Assembly: GCA_031772625.1 (NCBI GenBank) | Contig: CM062814.1 | Span: forward strand, 824,980,757-825,044,756 | Reading direction: 5' to 3' | Length of the DNA stretch: 64,000 nt | Origin: Pinus tabuliformis | Lineage: Eukaryota; Streptophyta; Pinopsida; Pinales; Pinaceae | Part shown: piece by piece, positions 57,795-64,000 of the stretch | Layout: each line of letters begins with the position of its first letter | Position numbering within the stretch: the stretch's first letter is position 1 | Made by a program: the position numbers and the translations under genes | The notes under the pieces: generated by a model | What the model was told of the DNA's origin: nothing | Databases searched by the model: none | The model's input: only the letters and a program-made list of their open reading frames with translations

Positions 57795-59165
57795 ATGAAT
57801 GAAGAACTTGAGCAGATTGAAAAGAATAACACTTGGGAGTTGGTTCCTAGACCAAATGATAAGAATGTCATAGGGACAAAATGGATATTCAAAAACAAGC
57901 TGAATGAAAATGGAGATGTTATTAGAAACAAGGCCAGACTTGTTTGTAAAGGGTATGCTCAACAAGAAGGTATAGACTTTGAAGAAAATTTTGCACCGGT
58001 TGCTAGACTTGAAGCCATAAGAATGTTCCTTGCTCTTTCTAGCTTTCAGAAGTTCAAAGTTTTTCAAATGGATGTGAAATCTTCCTTTTTAAATGGAGAC
58101 TTGGAAGAAGAAGTGTATATTGAGCAACCAGATGGATTCATCCTTGGAAATGATCCAAAACTTGTATGCTGACTTAAGAAGGCACTATATGGTCTTAAAC
58201 AGGCTCCAAGGGCTTGGTATTATCGTCTGGACAAATACCTCCATCAACAAGGTTTTTCGAAAGGATCAGCAAATAGCAATCTATATGTAAAAATTGATAA
58301 TGATAAATTGCTAATACTTGTCGTGTATGTTGATGATATCATCTTTGGTAGCAATGAAGAAGCCATGAGTCAAAACTTTGCTTTGATGATGCAGAAAGAA
58401 TTTGAAATGTCCTTGCATGGTGAGCTGACATATTTTCTTGGTTTACAAGTCCAACAAAATAAGGACGGTATCTTTTTGTCACAAACCAAGTACCTCAAGG
58501 AGATGTTGAAGAAATCTGGCATGGAAGATTCGAAACCAGTATGTACCCTGATGGTAACAGGATGCAGCCTCAGCGCCAATGATGATTCAGCAGCAATACA
58601 TCAACCAACCTATAGATCCATGATTGGTTGTCTGCTCTATCTGACAGGTACCCGACCAGACATCATGCATGCAGTGGGAATAGTTGGAAGATTCCAGGAA
58701 AATTCAAAAGAAGTACACCTTCAGGCGATTAAAAGGATTTTCAAATATCTTCAAGGAACACAAAACTATGGCTTATGGTATCCTAGAGATACAGATCTCA
58801 CACTTCATGCATATACATATGCAGATTGGGCAGGTAGCGTGGATGACAGAAAAAGCACTAGTGGTGGTGCATTCTTTATGGGTTCTAGATTAGTATCCTG
58901 GTTCAACAAGAAACAAAGTTCAATTGCCTTATCTACAGCTGAAGCGGAATATGTGGTTGTTGCATCTTGCTACACACAACTCCTTTGGATGATGCAAATT
59001 TTGCAAGATTTTCAAATCACTTGTACTACAACTATATCTATTTTATGTGATAATACAAGTGCAATCAGCGTTTCAAAAAATCCAATCATGCACTCAAATA
59101 CCAAGCACATACCTATCAAATATCATTTTTTCCAAGAACAAGTGCTTGAACAAAAAGTCAAATAG
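57795..59165 (+). pseudogene. Reverse transcriptase and RNase H of Sirevirus copy 2
   Basis: Reverse transcriptase motifs include [55 protein letters not shown] and the catalytic YVDDIIFGS (near 58326). RNase H follows with YADWAGSVDDRKSTSGG, SWFNKKQSSIALSTAEAEY and CDNTSAI, ending about 59165. FEMSLHGELTYFLGLQV and TGTRPDIMHAVG are close to Sirevirus consensus strings. These domains copy the element RNA into DNA. The whole is a fossil with a few breaks. Confidence 0.92.
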
Positions 59166-60056
59166 GAGTATGTTCCCTCCAAGGAAGAAGTTGTTGATAT
59201 ACTCACCAAACCACTGCCCAAGGAGACATTTGAATACCTCAGGCAGAAGCTGGGAGTAGTTGATGCATCATCTTGTTGTTGAAACTTGTCTGTTTCAAAG
59301 AAAAGTGGTTGTACGCGAGTTTAATGAGGAGAATCCACGTACATACGCCGGTTTATGTGGATACAGTCGCGTATATGTTGGTTTGAAGACAAATAGTGAG
59401 ATAGGCTCAGGATGAAAATAGTTTGATATGGGTCTGACAGTCTGGCACAGGTTCAGGGGGAGCATATATATTCTTCTAATAATACATTGTTGGCATTATC
59501 CTAGAAGATATTGGTTCAATTTCTCAGTGTTATTGGTTTCAGGTGGAACAAGTGCAGAAGGAGAACATGGTTGCTAGTCTGAATGATGATTGACAGATGT
59601 TACTGATGATAGTTGTTGATAACTATCATAGTCTTGTTGTAGATATTTCGTCTCTATGTCATGTATTTCTTTTCTTATCAAGGTCATGTAATGGCCTACC
59701 TTGGTTTTCCCACTATGCATGGGATGGATAATGTAATGTTCATGTTTTATCTTGTGTAAACTTTTGGTGTATCCCCACTTTGTTGGGTGGATGAGTCAAT
59801 CCCCATTTGGTTGGGAGATGGATGTATGTATGAGTCTTTGGTGGTAGGAAGGTTATTTATGATGTATAAAGTTATGTATCTTCTTGTAGAACATCTTCTT
59901 GCGGACCTTGCCTACAGTTAAGGGGAGCATGGACAGCACAGTAGAGCAAAGATTTCAGCATGAACTCAGGGGGAGCATAACTCTTTGCACTTGATGTCAA
60001 AGGGGGAAAATGACTTTGAGTGACTTGGGGTTGCCATAACGTCTAAAGGGGGAGAT
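59166..60056 (+). other. Non-coding 3' region with multiple polypurine tracts
   Basis: Between RNase H and the 3' LTR there are five purine tracts of one type: TTCAGGGGGAGCAT (near 59453), AAGGGGAGCAT (near 59922), TCAGGGGGAGCAT (near 59967), AAAGGGGGAAAA (near 59999) and AAAGGGGGAGAT (60045-60056), the last touching the LTR. Repeated polypurine tracts in this place have been described as a conserved Sirevirus trait. Confidence 0.8.
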
Positions 60057-61597
60057 TGTTGGCATTATGACACAGGTTTGGCACTATGTCACAGGTGTTG
60101 TCCTTGATGGCAACTCACTTAGATGGCAAATCATTGTTCAGGCTCTCCAAATGAAAGAAAAAGAGGTATCCGCAGGTTTCCTTTGACGAAGTCGCGTATA
60201 CACGTGGGATTGCCGATCAAAAGTCGAGTATACGTATACACGCACTTTCATGCACGAAAAAGCACGTACGTGTGGGAAAACTTATTTTTGGTTCATGGTA
60301 TTTAGTCCTTGGTATTTGGACCATGGTATCTCATCTGAAGTGTTGAACCCAGGTATTTGGTCCAAGGTATTGATTCTTTATGGTTTTGGACCATGGTATT
60401 GTGTAAGGCCTAAGACTATAAAAGGGGAAGGAGATCATTAGGCAAAGGCATTGTCTCAAGTATTGAATATCTCATGAAGAACTAGATCTGGAATACTGGT
60501 CATTAGGTTATGGTGCATAGCTGGATCTGAATCAAGGAGGAACCTGAGCGCAAAAAGAAGGATAAGTACTATTGATGGATCAAGATCTTAAGGCTTGAAT
60601 AGTAGTATCTTTGTGTGATTTTGATTTGTTATTTTGGCGCATGACTTGATCTATAAATCTGATAATCTGGGTATAACTAATGTCTGAATAAGTGAAAAGG
60701 ATAAATTATCTTTTATAGATCTATACGCAGGTTCAGCGAAGAAAAGGTGCATATACACGCTGGTTCTGTAATGTAGAATAGCGTATACGCTGGTTGGCCT
60801 TAATTCAGAAGCGTATGCACACAGGTTGTACACATTGAAGTAGCGTACGTCTCTTGAAATATGTTTTAGCTACTTCTGTTTATTGCTGCAGTGTTCTGGG
60901 TTCAGAATTGGTGTCTGGTTACTGTTACTGTTTTCTGGGTACAACATTCAGAGAAGTGACTATTTGAATCAGTTTTGTTTGGTGCAAAGGAGATTGGTTG
61001 ATGCAGATATACTTGATGTTTGATTGATGTTATTCATGGATCCAGTCTGAAAATTTATGAAACGTGGTCCCTGAAAGAAAAGAGAAGGTTGTAGCCTTTT
61101 GTAGGTCAGCACCTACGTACTAGTACCTCAGTTAGTACAAGAGCTAAGGGGGTTGTAGCTCCCTTCCAGAAGAAACTGGAGAACGAAAGAAGGTTGTAGC
61201 ATTCTGCAGGTAGCAGCCTGCGTACTAGTATAAGACTGCACCAGTAGAGAATCATTGTAAAAAGAAGTTCCTAATTAAAAGAAGATAGAGACGAATTGCA
61301 ACAGGGGGTTTTCACCCACATTGGGTTTCCACCTTATATCTTTGTGTCCATGTGTGTGATGATCTGTTCTGTTTTACTACTCCTGTTTACTGTTCTTATG
61401 ATTAATGAAGTCCTGATGCACTGATTAAAGATCAGCAATTAATGAATCTTAAGTTTTCTGATATACACTGGTTTCTTTAAACACAATAGCATATATACGT
61501 AGTTTCCCATAACTGAAGTAGCGTATACAAATCTGATTGTGAAAAATAATTGATTTGATAATATTGATTCACCCCCCCCTCAGTATTATTTCCAACA
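60057..61597 (+). repeat. 3' LTR of Sirevirus copy 2
   Basis: 1541 bp, from TGTTGGCATTATGACAC to TTATTTCCAACA. It is colinear with the 5' LTR, has the TATA box at 60417, and is followed by the AAAGG duplication. Confidence 0.93.
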
Positions 61598-61602
61598 AAA
61601 GG

Positions 61603-61968
61603 TGAATCCCACTCTGCAATATACAATGATGGTTTCCAACACGTGCTCAAATGGCTCACTAAAGAGCTTCCTCAACCAAATGGATTTATAATAATAAGCC
61701 ATACATGTCGTTGTATACATTTAGCCTCAATAGTGCTCCAAGAGCAACAAAATCAACAAATATAGTACTAGATGTGCTCTTTCCACCCATCATACTTCCA
61801 ATTGAACCAGCATCAAAATATCTATGGAATCTTAGATTCTGGCAATGTATCTCTAACCATAGATAATAGAATCATAGAGATATCTCAACAAGTAGTTATC
61901 CAATAGATGAGGCTCATTCATACATCGAGTTAGAGTATATGATAAGTGTTTATAAAAAACACCAGGGA
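61603..61968 (-). pseudogene. RNase H/reverse transcriptase segment of the host Copia element
   Basis: This continues the minus-strand Copia reading from 52769 across the Sirevirus insertion. Short motifs of the RNase H region are readable. It ends at the LINE target duplication. Confidence 0.55.
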
Positions 61969-61986
61969 TCCCACAAGATATATATA

Positions 61987-63855
61987 TTTTTTTTCCACTG
62001 GAAAAATCCATAACATTTCATTAATATGAAAGATTACATATGTAGATGCTTAACGCATATGCCATGTTCACTGATTCTCTGTACATTTTACTCAAAATTG
62101 CATGTCTATGCTGATTTGATTTCTGCTCAGATTGCTATGTAGGCTGTATAGATTTTGATGCCTTTTTTGGCATCCTTCAGTCTGTTACAAAAAAAAATTA
62201 TACATAAAACTGTCATATATAATGCTGCTGTCATACTGCTATTTTAAGTTAAGTCGCGTGTAGACCCGCTGTAGGTTATGACGGGTCTATGTATGGGCGA
62301 TGATAAAATTTTTGTTCCTGCTGATCCAAAAACTCGGTTATCTCCCAGAATCCTTGCTCCATCAGCGCGGCCTCCTTGGAAAATTTGTCAGCATCCTGGT
62401 TATGTTCCCTGTAGATATGAGAAACAGTGATATGGTTAAATGCCTCTTTGAGCTGAAAGACTTCATCAAGAATGACGCTGAGTGTGTGCGAGTGACATGT
62501 AGAAATTCTATTGAACCAATTTATGATAATCTGTGAATCTCCGAAAATGTTGATGCTAGTGCAATGATGGCTTAATGCAAAGTGCAGCAGATGTCGCAAT
62601 GTTATGAGCTCAGCAAAGTTGTTTGTTCCAGCACCCAATCCCGCTTTTATGTAGTAGGAGTGATTTTCAGTTTTATGCAGGATGAAGCCACCCCCACAGC
62701 TTTGTACATTGGCTGCTTCGTCAAAAAAAGCCCATGGGGTGCCCCGATCGATGATGGGAGGAGGGTTTGTTCTGCGCAGTTTTGGGGGAGGCGGATCAGG
62801 AAGCTCATTGAAAGCTGAGATAATGCCAGCTTCTATAAGGGGCCAATGGATCGTCCTCTCTTCGAAAATCAATTGGTTCCTTGTCTTCCAAATGGACCAA
62901 TTGACTATAATGGGTAGGTTCACTGCTTTCGAGCCCTTATTCTGATTACCCCATTCTATCCAGGCGTTTATTAGATCAGTACCACTCCATTCCCCTGAGA
63001 AGTGTGTAAATGGTTTTATGTTTTTCCATACTTGCTGTACAGAGATGCATCGCAAGAATAGGTGTTCTGTAGTTTCACTATCGGCTTTACACAGTACACA
63101 TCTCGTCGGACCATATATGGCACGGCGCATGAGGTATTCTCCTGTGGGTATTTTGTTCCGGAGAACACACCATGTGAAGAGTTTCGATCGAGGCGAGGCT
63201 GTTAGCTTCCAAATATTCTGCCACCATCTGTCTAATACCTCCGGTTTTCTCTGTTTGATTATCTGTATGTAACCCTCCTTTGGAGTATATATCCCGCTTT
63301 CTGCCTGATGCCAAACAAGTTCATCTGAACCCTCCACAATTCTGATGTGGGATTCTATCAATGCTGCACAGTATTCGCGCCAGGTTGTGTGCCATCTTTG
63401 CGGGAGGTTAAGTTGGGTGGCTGTCTTCCAAGCCTGGTGGAAGATATCAGATTGCTCTTGATCTGCTATCTGTGCAATCACCCTAATGCCATGAGCTGTG
63501 AGGAATTCTACCAGCGCTTGTGGAAGCAGATGTCTCCCCCCGCAACCACTCCAGGGGTCTAATCCTATACGAGCTCTGTTTCCATTCCTTATTCGCCATA
63601 CAATGTTGTTCCTGATGAGCGGAAGAGAGTGAAGGAGAGCTTTCCAGATTGAAGAGATGCCAATTTTGTTCCATGAGGGGAGCCTGGCCCATTCGATAAT
63701 GTTGAGGGGCCAAATATATTTATGGTAGGTGATATTTGTCCATAGGCTATGAGAGGTCAGCAGGGCCCAGCCCATTTTGGCTGCCAGGGCACTGGCAAAA
63801 GAGGGGAGATCCTTCAAGCCCCAGCCACCCCATTTCTTGGGTAGGGCAATCTTGC
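61987..63855 (-). mobile_element. L1-type LINE, 5'-truncated
   Basis: The insert is flanked by a long target duplication, TCCCACAAGATATATATAT, at 61969-61987 and 63856-63874. A T8 run (61987-61994) is the reversed poly(A) tail, so the LINE reads on the minus strand and lost its 5' end, as after incomplete reverse transcription. Its single remaining frame (62276-63855) is open to the stop. The flanking Copia sequence continues on both sides. Confidence 0.88.
62276..63855 (-). CDS. LINE ORF2 C-terminus: zf-RVT and RNase H
   Basis: An uninterrupted frame of about 526 codons encodes the end of a plant L1 ORF2 protein. Numbering an upstream extension as residues 1-26, the reverse transcriptase connection (KKWGGWGLKDLPSFASAL) starts near residue 33. 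The zf-RVT zinc-binding domain spans about 205-300, with C279, C282, H291 and C296. A type I RNase H lies at about 400-525 with catalytic D405, E442, D466 and D516. RNase H in ORF2 is typical of plant L1 lineages. The first 26 residues (an Ile-Tyr run) are read from the TA-rich target flank and do not belong to the protein. With endonuclease and polymerase missing, it cannot move. Confidence 0.88.
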
Positions 63856-63862
63856 TCCCACA

Positions 63863-63864
<2 letters not shown>

Positions 63865-63903
<39 letters not shown>
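63865..63903. repeat. (TA)n microsatellite in the LINE target duplication
   Basis: The right copy of the LINE target duplication has expanded into about 19 TA units, whereas the left copy has about five before the T run. Confidence 0.85.
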
Positions 63904-63906
<3 letters not shown>

Positions 63907-64000
63907 AAGACCAACAGCTTCTCCATCTCATCATACCTTTAAGTGCAGGAAATAATGCATCAAGGCTAGATCTTCCATCTTGACTTTAAAAGTCAACTTC
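63904..64000 (-). pseudogene. Reverse transcriptase end of the host Copia element
   Basis: The minus strand gives MEDLALMHYFLHLKV, the Copia motif seen as MKDLGLMHYYLGLEV at 23500. It shows that the Copia element continues beyond the LINE and off the window. Confidence 0.65.

Larger units (their letters stand above)
52775..61597 (+). mobile_element. Sirevirus-type Ty1/Copia element, full length (copy 2)
   Basis: An 8.8 kb element is bounded by LTRs 52775-54317 and 60057-61597 and a perfect 5-bp duplication AAAGG (52770-52774 and 61598-61602). It has a primer site, gag with zinc knuckles, protease, integrase, reverse transcriptase and RNase H in Copia order, then about 0.9 kb of non-coding DNA before the 3' LTR. 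The pol motifs and the repeated polypurine tracts fit the Sirevirus lineage. It looks structurally whole, but its coding part has roughly half a dozen breaks. LTR differences, concentrated in the first 250 bp and often at CpG, suggest an age of some millions of years. Confidence 0.93.
50581..64000 (-). mobile_element. Ty1/Copia element, 3' half, with two nested inserts
   Basis: A reverse-strand Copia fossil has its 3' LTR at 50581-51943, a polypurine tract (CTCCCTCTCAACTAG on the plus strand from 51944), RNase H at 52620-52769 and 61603-61968, and the end of the reverse transcriptase at 63904-64000 (MEDLALMHYFL). A Sirevirus (52775-61597) and a LINE (61987-63855) split it. It runs off the right edge. 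It is broken in several places besides the insertions. Confidence 0.82.

Noticed and set aside
63856-63934. Ile-Tyr repeat start of a 552-codon frame as the N-terminus of a protein
   Set aside because: These codons are the (TA)n target flank read in frame; the LINE sequence begins only at about codon 27.

Overview
The window reads as nuclear DNA of a seed plant, most likely a conifer. One host gene is recognisable: four short, phase-0 coding exons on the + strand at 7263-7388, 7481-7594, 41259-41405 and 41934-42005, with correct GT/AG borders. They encode the last 151 residues of a protein ending in a hydrophobic segment and a short basic tail, as in tail-anchored membrane proteins. I do not recognise the family. 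Exons 2 and 3 of this set are separated by a 33.7 kb intron filled with nested transposable elements. The giant intron and a Penelope-like (GIY-YIG) retroelement, known in plants mainly from conifers, are the two arguments for a conifer.

Layout. 1-4761: the gag and 5' LTR of a reverse-strand Sirevirus-type Copia element, whose LTR holds a 1.8 kb hAT transposon (2106-3919). 4762-5905: an LTR piece of another Copia family. 5906-7262: upstream intron with a SINE. 7595-41258: the giant intron. Its contents in order are a hairpin-rich repeat, a decayed Copia 3' end, an LTR-like repeat whose inverted sister lies at 48.8-50.5 kb, a bounded Ty3/Gypsy chromovirus (12974-22507) with a tandemly triplicated RNase H-integrase module, Copia scraps, an AT-rich array, a Penelope-like fragment (25.02-25.87 kb), a gag-only Copia element (26296-33660) carrying a solo LTR and a hAT element, an LTR scrap, and a second gag-only Copia element on the other strand (34828-39011). 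42006-43906: downstream DNA ending in a 44-bp tandem repeat. 43907-47975: a truncated Gypsy element with a MITE in its LTR. 47976-50580: an LTR-like repeat. 50581-64000: a reverse-strand Copia element, invaded by a complete-length Sirevirus (52775-61597) and by a 5'-truncated L1-type LINE with an open 526-codon frame (61987-63855).

The elements do not act as one system. They form a stratified record: target-site duplications (AAAGG, GTCTA, CCAAT, AGGTG, ATTCAGAA, GTCCCAAC, CATTTTATT and an 18-19 bp LINE duplication) date the insertions relative to each other. The gag-only elements could only have moved with reverse transcriptase and integrase supplied by other Copia elements. All LTR elements here are fossils with broken reading frames. 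No rRNA, tRNA gene or CRISPR array was seen.
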